Source of the DNA: Streptomyces sp. NBC_00259
GTDB lineage: Bacteria; Actinomycetota; Actinomycetes; Streptomycetales; Streptomycetaceae
Length of the DNA: 64,000 bases
NCBI RefSeq assembly: GCF_036181745.1
Contig: NZ_CP108080.1
Location: 1,674,001 to 1,738,000, forward strand
Direction of reading: 5' to 3'
Shown here: piece after piece, positions 8,307 through 17,171 of the stretch
Numbering within the stretch: position 1 is the stretch's first letter
Layout of the letters: each line of letters starts with the position of its first letter
Translations under genes and position numbers: made by a program
Notes under the pieces: generated by a model
Told to the model about the DNA's origin: nothing
What the model saw: the letters and a program-made list of their open reading frames with translations, nothing else
Database searches by the model: none

Positions 8307-8546
8307 GTGAGTACCGACGCGGTGAGTGCCGAGACCCCGATCTGTTCCGCCAAGGGCTGTCGAGCCGCCGCCGTCTGGGTGCTGGCGTGGAACAACCCGA
8401 AGCTGCACACGCCGGAGCGCCGCAAGACCTGGCTCGCGTGCGACGAACACCGCGAGCACCTGTCACAGTTCCTGGGCGTCCGGGGGTTCCTGAAGGACGT
8501 CGTGACGCTCGACGAGTGGGAGCGGAGGTCAGCCGCCGATGGCTGA
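8307..8546 (+). CDS. small Cys-containing protein, unknown function
   Basis: A 79-residue cytosolic protein with a possible zinc site: ICSAKGC near residues 10-16, then a C-x-x-H pair in LACDEHREHL near 45. It ends in a hydrophilic helix (TLDEWERRSAADG). GTG at 8307 is the first in-frame start before the conserved-looking core. The 3' end overlaps the convergent moaA by 18 bp. Homologues are common in Streptomyces but I know of no tested function. Confidence 0.7.
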   Translation: MSTDAVSAETPICSAKGCRAAAVWVLAWNNPKLHTPERRKTWLACDEHREHLSQFLGVRGFLKDVVTLDEWERRSAADG

Positions 8547-9518
8547 CATGGGGCGCCGGGGCTGAAGGAACTCCGGGTCGTCCAGGCCCGATCCCGCCTT
8601 CTTCCCCCACATGGCGAGCTTCCAGATCCGGGCGATCTCCTCGTCCGGCGCGCCGGAGCGCAGAGCGCCGCGCAGATCGGTCTCCTCCTGGGCGAACAGG
8701 CAGGTGCGGACCTGCCCGTCGGCGGTGAGCCGGGTGCGGTCGCAGGCGCTGCAGAAGGGCCGGGTGACGGAGGCGATGACACCGACCCGGTGGGGTCCGC
8801 CGTCGACGATCCAGCGCTCGGCGGGCGCGGAGCCGCGTGCCCCGTCGTCCTCGGGGGTCAGCTCGAAGCGGGTACGCAGCGACTGCAGGATGTCACCCGC
8901 GGTGATCATCCCGTCGCGCTTCCAGCCGTGCTGGGCGTCGAGCGGCATCTGCTCGATGAAGCGCAGCTCGTAGTCGTGCTCGACGGCCCAGGCGAGCAGC
9001 TCGGGAGCCTCGTCGTCGTTGAGCCCGGGCATCAGGACCGTGTTGACCTTGACCGGTGTCAGACCGGCGTCGCGGGCGGCCAGCAGGCCCTCCAGCACGT
9101 CGTGGTGCCGGTCACGGCGGGTGAGGGTCTTGAAGACGTCGGGGCGGAGGGTGTCGAGGGAGACGTTGACCCGGTCCAGCCCGGCGGCCCGGAGGGCCGA
9201 CGCGGTGCGCCTGAGCCCGATGCCGTTGGTGGTCAGCGACATCCTGGGGCGGGGCTCCAGGGCTGCGCAGCGCTCGACGATGCCGACCAGACCGGGCCGC
9301 AGCAGCGGCTCCCCGCCGGTGAAGCGGACCTCGGTGATCCCGAGGCCGGTGACGGCGATGCGGACCAGGCGCACGATCTCGTCGTCGTCGAGCAGGGACG
9401 ACTTGGTGAGCCATTGCAGGCCCTCTTCGGGCATGCAGTAGCTGCACCTCAGATTGCACCGGTCCGTGAGGGAGACCCTCAGGTCGGTGGCCACACGGCC
9501 GTAGGTGTCGATGAGCAC
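8529..9518 (-). CDS. moaA: GTP 3',8-cyclase MoaA
   Basis: Radical-SAM enzyme converting GTP to 3',8-cyclo-GTP, first step of molybdenum cofactor synthesis. The 329 residues are standard. The N-terminal [4Fe-4S] site CNLRCSYC gives Cys21, Cys25 and Cys28. The second cluster site is Cys256, Cys259 and Cys273 (CSAC...TC), and the C-terminus ends in the GG needed by MoaA. GTG at 9518 gives MLIDTYGR, the family start. It stands alone on the reverse strand. Confidence 0.96.
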   Translation of the reverse strand: MLIDTYGRVATDLRVSLTDRCNLRCSYCMPEEGLQWLTKSSLLDDDEIVRLVRIAVTGLGITEVRFTGGEPLLRPGLVGIVERCAALEPRPRMSLTTNGIGLRRTASALRAAGLDRVNVSLDTLRPDVFKTLTRRDRHHDVLEGLLAARDAGLTPVKVNTVLMPGLNDDEAPELLAWAVEHDYELRFIEQMPLDAQHGWKRDGMITAGDILQSLRTRFELTPEDDGARGSAPAERWIVDGGPHRVGVIASVTRPFCSACDRTRLTADGQVRTCLFAQEETDLRGALRSGAPDEEIARIWKLAMWGKKAGSGLDDPEFLQPRRPMSAIGG

Positions 9519-9639
9519 TGCAGGCCCCCTCCCTGGTGTCCGCACATACGGGTACGCGTATATGAGCGAGCCTACGCGAGACCCCTGACAGCGGCAGCTG
9601 CCGTTTGCCACGAGGTACGGCGCGGCCGCGTCGTAGGAC

Positions 9640-9693
9640 CCTACGAGGGACCCTACGGCGCGGCCGGGCTCATGCGTGTGACGGTTTGCTCTC
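9640..9693. terminator. palindromic region after symporter gene
   Basis: CGTAGGACCCTACG plus flanking GGCGCGGCCG and CGGCGCGGCC segments can form nested hairpins just downstream of the symporter stop. A likely terminator; the exact stem is uncertain. Confidence 0.45.
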
Positions 9694-11328
9694 TCAGTGG
9701 GCGCCGACGCCTGTGAGGGACTTGACCTCCAGCTCGGCGTACTTGCCCTTGTCCGGCTCCTCCTTGGAGAGCAGGGTGCCGAGCCAGCCGAGCAGGAAGC
9801 CCAGCGGGATGGAGACGAGGCCGGGGTTCTCCAGCGGGAACCAGGCGAAGTCCGCCGACGGGAACATCGAGGTGGGCTTGCCGGAGACGACCGGGGAGAA
9901 GAGCACGAGCAGCACCGACGAGGTCAGGCCGCCGTAGATCGACCAGAGAGCACCCTGCGTGGTGAACCTCTTCCAGAAGAGGCTGTAGAGGATCGTCGGC
10001 AGGTTGGCGGAGGCGGCGACCGCGAAGGCGAGCGCCACCAGGCCGGCCACGTTCAGGTCGCGGGCCATGGCGCCGAGCGCGATGGAGACGATGCCGATGA
10101 GGACGGTCGCCCAGCGGGCCGCGCGGAGCTCCTCCTTCTCGGTGGCCTGCCCGCGGCGGATGACGTTGGCGTAGATGTCGTGCGCGAAGGACGACGAGGA
10201 CGCCAGGGTGAGTCCGGCGACGACGGCGAGGATGGTGGCGAAGGCGACCGCCGAGATCACGGCGAGCAGGATCGCGCCGCCCGCCGAGTCCGTACCGCCG
10301 ATGTACAGGGCGAGCAGTGGTGCCGCCGTGTTGCCTGCCTTGTTGGAGGCGGTGATCTCCTCGGGCCCGACGATCGCCGCCGCGCCGAAGCCGAGCGCGA
10401 TCGTCATCAGGTAGAACGCGCCGATGATGCCGATGGCCCAGATGACCGACTTACGGGCGGCCTTGGCGGTGGGCACCGTGTAGAAGCGGATCAGGATGTG
10501 CGGCAGGCCGGCGGTGCCGAGCACCAGTGCGATGCCGAGGGAGATGAAGTCCAGCTTGGAAGTGCCGGTGGCGCCGTACTTGAGGCCGGGCTCCAGGAAC
10601 GCCGCGCCCTTGCCGCTCTTCTCGGCGGCCGTGCCGAGCAGGTCGGAGATGTTGAAGTTGAACTTCAGCAGCACCAGGAAGGTGATGAGCAGGGTGCCCG
10701 CGATCAGGAGGACGGCCTTGACCATCTGCACCCAGGTGGTGCCCTTCATGCCGCCGATGGTGACGTAGAGGATCATCAGTACGCCGACGAGGCCGACGAT
10801 CGCGATCTTCCCGGCGTCGGTGGTGATGCCGAGCAGCAGCGAGACGAGGACGCCCGCGCCCGCCATCTGGGCGAGCAGGTAGAAGATCGAGACGACGATC
10901 GTGGACGTTCCCGCGGCGGTGCGGACCGGTCGCTGGCGCATGCGGTACGCGAGGACGTCGCCCATGGTGAACCGGCCCGAGTTGCGCAGCGGTTCGGCGA
11001 CGAGCAGCAGGGCGACCAGCCAGGCGACGAGGAAGCCGATGGAGTACAGGAAGCCGTCGTACCCGAAGAGGGCGATGGCGCCGGCGATGCCGAGGAAGGA
11101 CGCGGCGGACATGTAGTCGCCGGAGATGGCGAGGCCGTTCTGGAAGCCGGTGAACTGGCGGCCGCCGGCGTAGAAGTCGGCGGCGTCCTTGGTCTGCCGG
11201 CCCGCCCAGACGGTGATGCACAGCGTCGCGACGACGAAGGCCGCGAAAAGTGTGATGATCAGCGGCCGGTGCTCGGTGGTGGCACTCGACGCGGCGACCT
11301 GGACGGTGTGGAGCGTGGTGCTGCTCAT
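9694..11328 (-). CDS. sodium:solute symporter, ActP (cation/acetate) type
   Basis: A 544-residue inner-membrane transporter of the SSS family with 13 or so hydrophobic helices. The segments ADFYAGGRQ and GNGLAISGDYMSAASFLG (written here as GLAISGDYMSAASFLG) match ActP-type acetate symporters, as does IGGMKGTTWVQ. It overlaps its upstream partner, the DUF485 gene, by 4 nt (ATGA), the same pairing as yjcH-actP of E. coli. It likely imports acetate or another short organic acid with Na+ or H+; the substrate is inferred from the family. Confidence 0.9.
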   Translation of the reverse strand: MSSTTLHTVQVAASSATTEHRPLIITLFAAFVVATLCITVWAGRQTKDAADFYAGGRQFTGFQNGLAISGDYMSAASFLGIAGAIALFGYDGFLYSIGFLVAWLVALLLVAEPLRNSGRFTMGDVLAYRMRQRPVRTAAGTSTIVVSIFYLLAQMAGAGVLVSLLLGITTDAGKIAIVGLVGVLMILYVTIGGMKGTTWVQMVKAVLLIAGTLLITFLVLLKFNFNISDLLGTAAEKSGKGAAFLEPGLKYGATGTSKLDFISLGIALVLGTAGLPHILIRFYTVPTAKAARKSVIWAIGIIGAFYLMTIALGFGAAAIVGPEEITASNKAGNTAAPLLALYIGGTDSAGGAILLAVISAVAFATILAVVAGLTLASSSSFAHDIYANVIRRGQATEKEELRAARWATVLIGIVSIALGAMARDLNVAGLVALAFAVAASANLPTILYSLFWKRFTTQGALWSIYGGLTSSVLLVLFSPVVSGKPTSMFPSADFAWFPLENPGLVSIPLGFLLGWLGTLLSKEEPDKGKYAELEVKSLTGVGAH

Positions 11329-11690
11329 GCGTCGGCCTCCATACGGGACTTGATCGCTTCCGCCTTGGGGTCGAGCTTCTCGGCCGCGTGCCGCGCATAG
11401 AGCCAGGCGATGAGGAAGGTGGTGGCGAACTGGGCGAGGCCGAAGACGAAGGCCACGTTGATGTTGCCGAAGAGCTTGGTGCCCATGAAGCCGCCCGCGT
11501 AGTTGGACAGCAGGACGTACAGCAGGTACCAGGCGATGAAGGCGACGGTCAGGGGGAAGGCGAAGGAACGGTACGTGCGGCGCAGTTCGCCGAATTCCGC
11601 ACCCTCCTGCACCTCGACGAACTGCTCGGTCGTGGGCTGGGCAGGACCGGTGTCCTTGCCGGTGCTGGGTGGCGGTGCATCGGTAGCCAC
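11325..11690 (-). CDS. DUF485 membrane protein, symporter partner
   Basis: A 121-residue protein with a hydrophilic N-terminal third and two membrane helices (about 45-67 and 79-100); RRTYRSFAFPLT is the DUF485 signature. GTG at 11690 sits 6 nt after AAGGAGA. Its stop overlaps the symporter start, so it is the first gene of a two-gene operon. Family members accompany ActP; a role in symporter assembly or stability is presumed. Confidence 0.88.
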   Translation of the reverse strand: MATDAPPPSTGKDTGPAQPTTEQFVEVQEGAEFGELRRTYRSFAFPLTVAFIAWYLLYVLLSNYAGGFMGTKLFGNINVAFVFGLAQFATTFLIAWLYARHAAEKLDPKAEAIKSRMEADA

Positions 11691-11932
11691 GGAATCTCCT
11701 TGCGAGGCGGGTGCGACAGGCGATGGGCGGACGGGTTCTCACAACGGCACGGGGCGCACCGCCGAGTGGTTCACCCTCGGCCCTTTTCCCATCCGGCTTT
11801 TCCGACGAACTTTCTGTCCGAAGTCCCGGAAGTCGTTGATGTGTCCGGATGATCGGCGATAACTTCACTCGTCATGTACCCGCCCATTCGCACGGGGTGT
11901 CTGGGCGGCCCACCGGATGATGTGGAGACCCC

Positions 11933-13471
11933 ATGGCTCATCTGCGATCCAGACGGACGCGCGCAATAGCTCTGCCCGCCGGTCTGGCGCTCACGGCCTC
12001 ACTCGGATTCCTGCCCGCGGGGGCGGCGACCGCCGCCCCCGCGGACGACACGCCCGTCGCCGTCTCGACCAACGGCCCGAAGCTGTCGTACGTCGTCAAC
12101 ACCGACGGCGGTCACTCGACCGTCGCCAAGGTGAAGCGGGCGGTCGAGAAGGCCGGCGGCACGGTGGTGACTGCCTACGACCAGATCGGCGTCATCGTCG
12201 TCCACTCGCAGAACCCTGACTTCGCCCAGCAGATCCGCACGGTGAAGGGCGTCGCGTCGGCCGGCGCCACCCGCACCAACCCGCTGGTCCCGCAGCAGGA
12301 CAACGCCATCGAGGCCGAACAGCCCCTGACCGCCGCTCAGGCGAAGGCGGCCGCGGCCAAGGCGACGGACGAGCAGGACCCGCTGGAGCCCCTGCAGTGG
12401 GACCTGCCCGCCATCAAGGCCGACAAGGCCCACCAGCGCTCGCTGGGCAGCAGCAAGGTCACGGTCGCCGTCCTGGACTCGGGTGTCGACGACACCCACC
12501 CCGACATCGCGCCGAACTTCGACCGCCGGGCTTCCGCGAACTGCGTGAGCGGCGTGCCCGTCACGGAGAACGACGCATGGCGTCCGGCCGCGGACGAGAG
12601 CGACCACGGCATGCACGTGGCGGGCACCATCGCCGCCGCGAAGAACGGTTTCGGGGTCACCGGCGTGGCGCCCGGAGTGAAGGTGTCCAGCCTCAAGGTG
12701 GCGAACCCGGACGGGTTCTTCTACACCGAGGCGGTCCTCTGCGGCTTCGTCTGGGCCGCGGACCACGGCGCCGACGTGACGAACAACAGCTACTACGTCG
12801 ACCCGTGGCTGTACAACTGCAAGAACGACGAGGACCAGAAGGCCCTGGTCGAGACCCTCGCGCGGGCCACCAGGTACGCGGAGCGCAAGGGCGTGGTGAA
12901 CGTCGCCGCGGCCGGCAACTCCCGTGCCGACCTCGCCGCCGACCAGGTCACCGACACGACGAGCCCGAACGACACCACGCCGGTCTCACGGGTCGTCAAC
13001 CCGCGCGAGTGCCCGGACATCCCGGCCATGCTGCCGGGTGTGGTGACGGTGTCGGCGACCGGGGCCAAGGGCATCAAGTCGTCCTACTCGAACTACGGCA
13101 ACGGGATCGTGGACATCACGGCGCCGGGCGGTGACTCCACCGCCCTCCAGCCGCCGGAGGCCCCCGCCACCAGCGGGCTGATCCTCTCGACCACGTTCCG
13201 GGGCGGCCACACCTGGAACTACAAGGCGGGCACGTCGATGGCGTCCCCGCATGTCGCGGGCGTCGTCGCGCTCATCAAGTCGAAGCACCCGCGCCTCTCG
13301 GCGGCCGGTGTGAAGGCGCTGCTGTACGCACAGGCCGACGACCGCTCCTGCACCAACCCGTACGACATCAACGGCGACGGAACGGTCGACGCGGTGTGTG
13401 AGGGCGGCAAGAGCAAGAACGGCTTCTACGGGGCCGGGATGGCGGACGCGCTGGACGCGGTGCGCTGGTAG
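11933..13471 (+). CDS. secreted S8 family serine peptidase (subtilisin-like)
   Basis: A 512-residue exoprotease. Signal peptide 1-36 (arginine-rich start, AATAAP cleavage region), then an inhibitor-like propeptide of about 100 residues (50-150). The catalytic domain has Asp182 (DSGVDDTHPD), His225 (DHGMHVAG), oxyanion Asn329 (AAGNS) and Ser435 (GTSMASPHVAG). Near the C-terminus DINGDGTVDA looks like a calcium-binding loop between two cysteines. ATG at 11933. It is divergent from the symporter pair with 242 bp between. Confidence 0.93.
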   Translation: MAHLRSRRTRAIALPAGLALTASLGFLPAGAATAAPADDTPVAVSTNGPKLSYVVNTDGGHSTVAKVKRAVEKAGGTVVTAYDQIGVIVVHSQNPDFAQQIRTVKGVASAGATRTNPLVPQQDNAIEAEQPLTAAQAKAAAAKATDEQDPLEPLQWDLPAIKADKAHQRSLGSSKVTVAVLDSGVDDTHPDIAPNFDRRASANCVSGVPVTENDAWRPAADESDHGMHVAGTIAAAKNGFGVTGVAPGVKVSSLKVANPDGFFYTEAVLCGFVWAADHGADVTNNSYYVDPWLYNCKNDEDQKALVETLARATRYAERKGVVNVAAAGNSRADLAADQVTDTTSPNDTTPVSRVVNPRECPDIPAMLPGVVTVSATGAKGIKSSYSNYGNGIVDITAPGGDSTALQPPEAPATSGLILSTTFRGGHTWNYKAGTSMASPHVAGVVALIKSKHPRLSAAGVKALLYAQADDRSCTNPYDINGDGTVDAVCEGGKSKNGFYGAGMADALDAVRW

Positions 13472-13513
13472 GCACGCGCCGTCAGGCACCTGTCGGTGGC
13501 CACGTACGCATGA

Positions 13514-13547
13514 GGGGCCCGGGCGTGAGCGATCACGTCCGGGCCCT
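13514..13547. terminator. terminator between S8 peptidase and ADH genes
   Basis: GGGCCCGGGCGTGA and TCACGTCCGGGCCC pair over 14 bp (one G-T) with loop GCGA, then TT. It serves the two converging genes. Confidence 0.88.
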
Positions 13548-13579
13548 TCGTGGGTACGGGCGCGGTTGCCCGGCGTGGC

Positions 13580-14623
13580 TCACGGCCTGACGAGGACCTT
13601 CAGCGCGGTGCGTTCGTCCATGGCGCGGTAGCCGCGGGGCACGTCCTCCAGGCCGACCGTCAGGTCGAAGACCGGTGACGGGTCGATCGTGCCGTCCAGG
13701 ACGTCGGGGAGCAGTTCGGGGATGTAGGCGCGGACCGGGGCGACACCGCCGCGCAGCGCGATGTTGCGGTCGAACATGACGCCGAGGTCGAGGCCGGTGC
13801 CGCTGCCGTGCGGGACGCCGACGTAGCCGATGGCGCCGCCGTCGCGGGTGATGCCGACGGCGGTGCGCATCGACTGCTCGGTGCCGACGGCCTCGATCAC
13901 GGCCTGTGCGCCCTGGCCGCCGGTCAGCTCCCGTACGGCCGCCACCGCCTCCTCGCCGCGCACGGCGACGACGTCCGTGGCGCCGAAGGTCCGGGCGATG
14001 TCGGTGCGGACCTGGTGGCGGCCGAGCGCGATGATCCGCTCGGCGCCGAGCCGCTTCGCGGCGAGGACTCCGCACAGGCCCACGGCGCCGTCGCCGACGA
14101 CCGCGACCGTACTGCCCGCGGTGACGCCCGCCCCGATAGCCGCGTGGTGGCCGGTGCCCAGGACGTCGGAGAGCGCGAGAAGGGCGGTCAGCAGTCGTTC
14201 GTCGGAGGCCGCGTCGGCGGGGAGCTTGACGAGCGTGCCCTCGGCGAACGGGACGCGCACGGCCTGGCCCTGGCCGCCGTCACTGCCGGGCGAGCCCCAG
14301 AAGCCGCCCTGCGGGCAGGACGTCTGCAGGCCCTCCGCGCAGTACGCGCAGGTGCCGTCGGACCAGACGAACGGGGCGACGACGAGATCACCGGGCGCGA
14401 AGCCGGACACCCCGGAGCCCGCCTCCTCGACCACGCCCAGGAACTCGTGGCCGATGCGCTGTCCCGGCTGCCGCTGCGACTCCCCGCGATAGGCCCACAG
14501 GTCGCTGCCGCAGACGCAGGCCAGGACGACACGCACGACGACGTCGGTCGGCTCCTGGAGTTTCGCGTCCGGCACCTCCTCCACACGCATGTCGAACGGG
14601 GCGTGGATGGTGGTGGCGCGCAT
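13580..14623 (-). CDS. zinc-dependent alcohol dehydrogenase family protein
   Basis: A 347-residue medium-chain dehydrogenase. Catalytic-zinc ligands are Cys38 (ACVCGSD) and His59-Glu60 (GHE). The structural-zinc lobe is reduced to three cysteines (CAYC...SC). The nucleotide loop is VVGDGAVGLCG near 172, and the overall type is close to the Zn-ADH group with a GHHAA segment. ATG at 14623. It lies 39 bp downstream of the lysoplasmalogenase gene on the same strand. It may therefore act on the aldehyde or alcohol released by the two upstream enzymes; this is inferred from position only. Confidence 0.85.
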   Translation of the reverse strand: MRATTIHAPFDMRVEEVPDAKLQEPTDVVVRVVLACVCGSDLWAYRGESQRQPGQRIGHEFLGVVEEAGSGVSGFAPGDLVVAPFVWSDGTCAYCAEGLQTSCPQGGFWGSPGSDGGQGQAVRVPFAEGTLVKLPADAASDERLLTALLALSDVLGTGHHAAIGAGVTAGSTVAVVGDGAVGLCGVLAAKRLGAERIIALGRHQVRTDIARTFGATDVVAVRGEEAVAAVRELTGGQGAQAVIEAVGTEQSMRTAVGITRDGGAIGYVGVPHGSGTGLDLGVMFDRNIALRGGVAPVRAYIPELLPDVLDGTIDPSPVFDLTVGLEDVPRGYRAMDERTALKVLVRP

Positions 14624-14662
14624 GGCGGACGGATCCTTGCTCTTCGAACGGGGGTACGTGGT

Positions 14663-15349
14663 TCACCGTACGCCCCGGGCTCCGTGCTCGCTTGCGAGGG
14701 CCCCCGTCGTGAGCAGGTACTGGGCCGCGCCGTAGGTGAGCATGATCCAGAAGTCGGGCGCCGGGAGCTGCGGCCACTCGGCGATCCCGGTGGCGATGAG
14801 CATGTCCGAGAGCAGGAACAGCGCCCCGCCCGCGCCCGCCGTGCGGCCGAGCGCGCTCGACCGGTACGCCATGGCGGTGAGCAGCACCGAGTAGGCGACG
14901 AGGGGCACCCGCAGCCCGGCGGGGAGATCGGCCCACAGCAGTGCGACGGCGCCGGCGAGGACGGCGCCGTATCCGAGGCCGAGCGCCGGGCTCGTCCGCC
15001 GGCGTCCGAACAGCGCGAGATAGCAGCAGTGCCCGGCCGCGAAGGCTCCCATGCCGACGAGGAACGCCCCGTCCGTACCGGCCATCAGGAGCACGTCGCC
15101 CGCCCAGCCGAGCAGGAGCGCGGCGATCAGCGGCCGGGGGGCGTCGCGGACCGCCGCGTACGCCGCGAGCAGGGGCATCAGCAGCGGCTTGGCGATGTGG
15201 TGCCCGGTCTCCCACCCGGCGAGGAGCGAGGCGAGGTCGAGGAGCAGGGCGGCGGCGAAGCACACGGGCAGCAGCCGTGCCGCGGACTCCCGGCCGGGGC
15301 GGAGGCCGGCACGGCGTGCGTCACCGGCGGCACGGGCCGGCGCGCTCAC
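14663..15349 (-). CDS. lysoplasmalogenase family (YhhN/TMEM86) membrane protein
   Basis: A 228-residue polytopic protein with about eight helices. Conserved family spots include KPLLMPLL near 50 and GWAGDVLLM near 77 (the aspartate is the family hallmark), with FLLSDMLIA later. TMEM86/YhhN enzymes hydrolyse the vinyl-ether bond of lysoplasmalogens, giving a fatty aldehyde and a glycerophospho-head group. GTG at 15349 overlaps the stop of the hydroxylase gene by 4 nt (GTGA), so the two products are probably made together. The activity of this bacterial member is not shown by sequence alone. Confidence 0.85.
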   Translation of the reverse strand: MSAPARAAGDARRAGLRPGRESAARLLPVCFAAALLLDLASLLAGWETGHHIAKPLLMPLLAAYAAVRDAPRPLIAALLLGWAGDVLLMAGTDGAFLVGMGAFAAGHCCYLALFGRRRTSPALGLGYGAVLAGAVALLWADLPAGLRVPLVAYSVLLTAMAYRSSALGRTAGAGGALFLLSDMLIATGIAEWPQLPAPDFWIMLTYGAAQYLLTTGALASEHGARGVR

Positions 15350-16275
15350 GCGACGCGCTCCGCGGCGGCCGCGGGCGCCGGTGCCGCCTGCGCCGGCCCT
15401 GCCGGGGCGGCGGGCGCGGCGGCTTCGGCGGGCACGGCGGCTTCGGCGGGCTGCCATCCGGGCCCGCGGAACAACCGCCCCGTCAGCTCACGCCAGTTGC
15501 CCGCCGCCCGGACGTCCCGGGCGATGGAGACGTACTCGTGGGTGGCGACGCGCAGCGGGTTGTACGTCGCGATGTTCTTGGTGAGCCCGTACACGGGCCG
15601 CTCGGTCTCGGCCGCGAACGACCGGAAGAGCCGGTCCCAGACGATCAGGATCCCGCCGAAGTTCCGGTCGAGATAGCCGCCCTGGGAGGCGTGGTGGACC
15701 CGGTGGTGCGAGGGCGTGTTGAGGACGTACTCGAAGGGCCGCGGCAGTTTGCCGATCCGCTCGGTGTGGATCCAGAACTGGTAGACGAGGTTCACGGAGG
15801 AGCAGAACGCGAGGGCGGCCGGGTGCACCCCGCAGGCGATCATCGGGAGGTAGAACGGCCAGGAGCTGAACCCGGTCCACGGCTGGCGCAGCGCGGTGCT
15901 GAGGTTGAACTTCCGGCTGGAGTGGTGGACGACGTGGCAGGCCCACAGGATCCGGATGACGTGGTGGCCGCGGTGCGACCAGTAGTAGCAGAAGTCCTGC
16001 GCGAGCAGCATCAGCAGGACCGTCCACCACAGGACGGGCACGCGGAGCGGAGTGAGCTCGTACACCGCGGTGTAGATCGCGACGACGGGGATCTTCCACA
16101 GGAGGTCGAAGAAGAGGCTGCCGAGTCCCATGCCGATGCTGGTGGCGGCGTCCTTGGCCGCGTAGCCGGCGGCGTCCTCGTCGGGATGGAGCCGGTAGCT
16201 GACCATCTCCAGGACGGTGAGCAGGACGAAGGCGGGTATCGACCACAGCACGACGTCGGGCAGGTTCGGCGGCAT
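15346..16275 (-). CDS. alkylglycerol-monooxygenase-like hydroxylase (sterol desaturase superfamily)
   Basis: A 309-residue integral membrane di-iron protein. Histidine boxes: His101, His104 and His105 (SHRGHH); His114, His117 and His118 (HVVHHSS); His170; His190, His191, His194 and His195 (SHHRVHH). The stretch HHSSRKFNLSTALRQ and the later YQFWIHTE and LNTPSHHRVHH closely resemble, from memory, animal alkylglycerol monooxygenase (TMEM195), which cleaves ether lipids to aldehydes. A Pro/Ala-rich tail (275-309) is probably disordered. ATG at 16275 gives the family-like start MPPNLPD; a longer frame upstream covers the promoter dyad. First gene of a three-gene operon. Confidence 0.85.
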   Translation of the reverse strand: MPPNLPDVVLWSIPAFVLLTVLEMVSYRLHPDEDAAGYAAKDAATSIGMGLGSLFFDLLWKIPVVAIYTAVYELTPLRVPVLWWTVLLMLLAQDFCYYWSHRGHHVIRILWACHVVHHSSRKFNLSTALRQPWTGFSSWPFYLPMIACGVHPAALAFCSSVNLVYQFWIHTERIGKLPRPFEYVLNTPSHHRVHHASQGGYLDRNFGGILIVWDRLFRSFAAETERPVYGLTKNIATYNPLRVATHEYVSIARDVRAAGNWRELTGRLFRGPGWQPAEAAVPAEAAAPAAPAGPAQAAPAPAAAAERVA

Positions 16276-16323
16276 GCGGGCACCGTAGAGGCGGGTGCGG
16301 TGGCTCGGCCAGATGGTGTTACC

Positions 16324-16347
16324 GACAAGTTTGTGAGACTGCTTGTC
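16324..16347 (-). promoter_or_regulatory. dyad upstream of the hydroxylase operon
   Basis: GACAAG and CTTGTC arms separated by 12 nt, 49 bp before the ATG at 16275; a third GCAAG lies beside it. Candidate operator or promoter element. Confidence 0.4.
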
Positions 16348-16425
16348 AGCAAGTTCTGGCGACTTCCGCCAAACGCCCACCGAGCGGCCACCGCGCGGCC
16401 ACCGGGAGCGGACGGACGGCCGACC

Positions 16426-17148
16426 TCAGACCCCCGACGCCCCGAGCAGCGACCCCGCCGCGTACGTCACCCCCATCGCCAGCGCTCCCCCGGCCACGTT
16501 CCGCGCCATCGCCCGGCCCGCCGGGGCGTTGCCGAGCCGGGCGCTCCACCAGCCGGTGAAGGTCAGCGCGACGAGCACCGAGCCGACGGTCACCCACAGC
16601 CGGGCCGAGGACGGCGGCAGCACGATCGCGAGCAGAGGGAGCAGGGCGCCCACGGTGAAGGCGAGGAAGCTCGCGCCCGCCGCGTGCCAGGGGTTGGCGA
16701 GCTGGTCCGGGTCGATACCGAGCTCCACGCGGGCGTGGGCGCGGAACGCGTCGCGTTCGGTGAGCTGGACCGCGGCCTCGCGGGCGACGTCGCGGGAGAG
16801 GCCTCGGTCGGCCAGCAGGTCGGTCAGCTCGTCGAGTTCGGCCTCCGGCTGTTCGCGCAGTTCGCGCTTCTCCAGCGCCAGCGCCGCGCGTTCGGAGTCG
16901 CGTTGAGTGGAGACGGAGACGTACTCGCCGGCCGCCATGGACATGGAGCCGGCGAGCAGTCCGGCGAGGCCGGCCGTGAGAAGCGCGCCGCGGTCGCTCG
17001 TCGCGCCCGCGACGCCGACGACGAGTCCCGCGGTGGAGACGATGCCGTCGTTGGCGCCGAGGACCGCGGCGCGCAGCCAGTTGAGGCGGGTGCCGAGGGA
17101 TTCGTCATGAGGCTCGTGGTGTGCCTCGTGGTGCGTCGGTTCGGTCAC
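16426..17148 (-). CDS. VIT1/CCC1 family iron/manganese transporter
   Basis: A 240-residue membrane protein, the usual length. His-rich cytosolic N-terminus (HHEAHHEPHDE), then the family signature LRAAVLGANDGIVSTAGLV (about 25-43) and GEYVSVSTQRDSE. The middle has the acidic metal-binding helical hairpin (about 85-130), and three more helices follow. Family members move Fe2+ or Mn2+ out of the cytosol. GTG at 17148. Separate from the neighbouring operons. Confidence 0.9.
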   Translation of the reverse strand: MTEPTHHEAHHEPHDESLGTRLNWLRAAVLGANDGIVSTAGLVVGVAGATSDRGALLTAGLAGLLAGSMSMAAGEYVSVSTQRDSERAALALEKRELREQPEAELDELTDLLADRGLSRDVAREAAVQLTERDAFRAHARVELGIDPDQLANPWHAAGASFLAFTVGALLPLLAIVLPPSSARLWVTVGSVLVALTFTGWWSARLGNAPAGRAMARNVAGGALAMGVTYAAGSLLGASGV

Positions 17149-17171
17149 CCGGGGAGGGTCTCACCGGGGCC

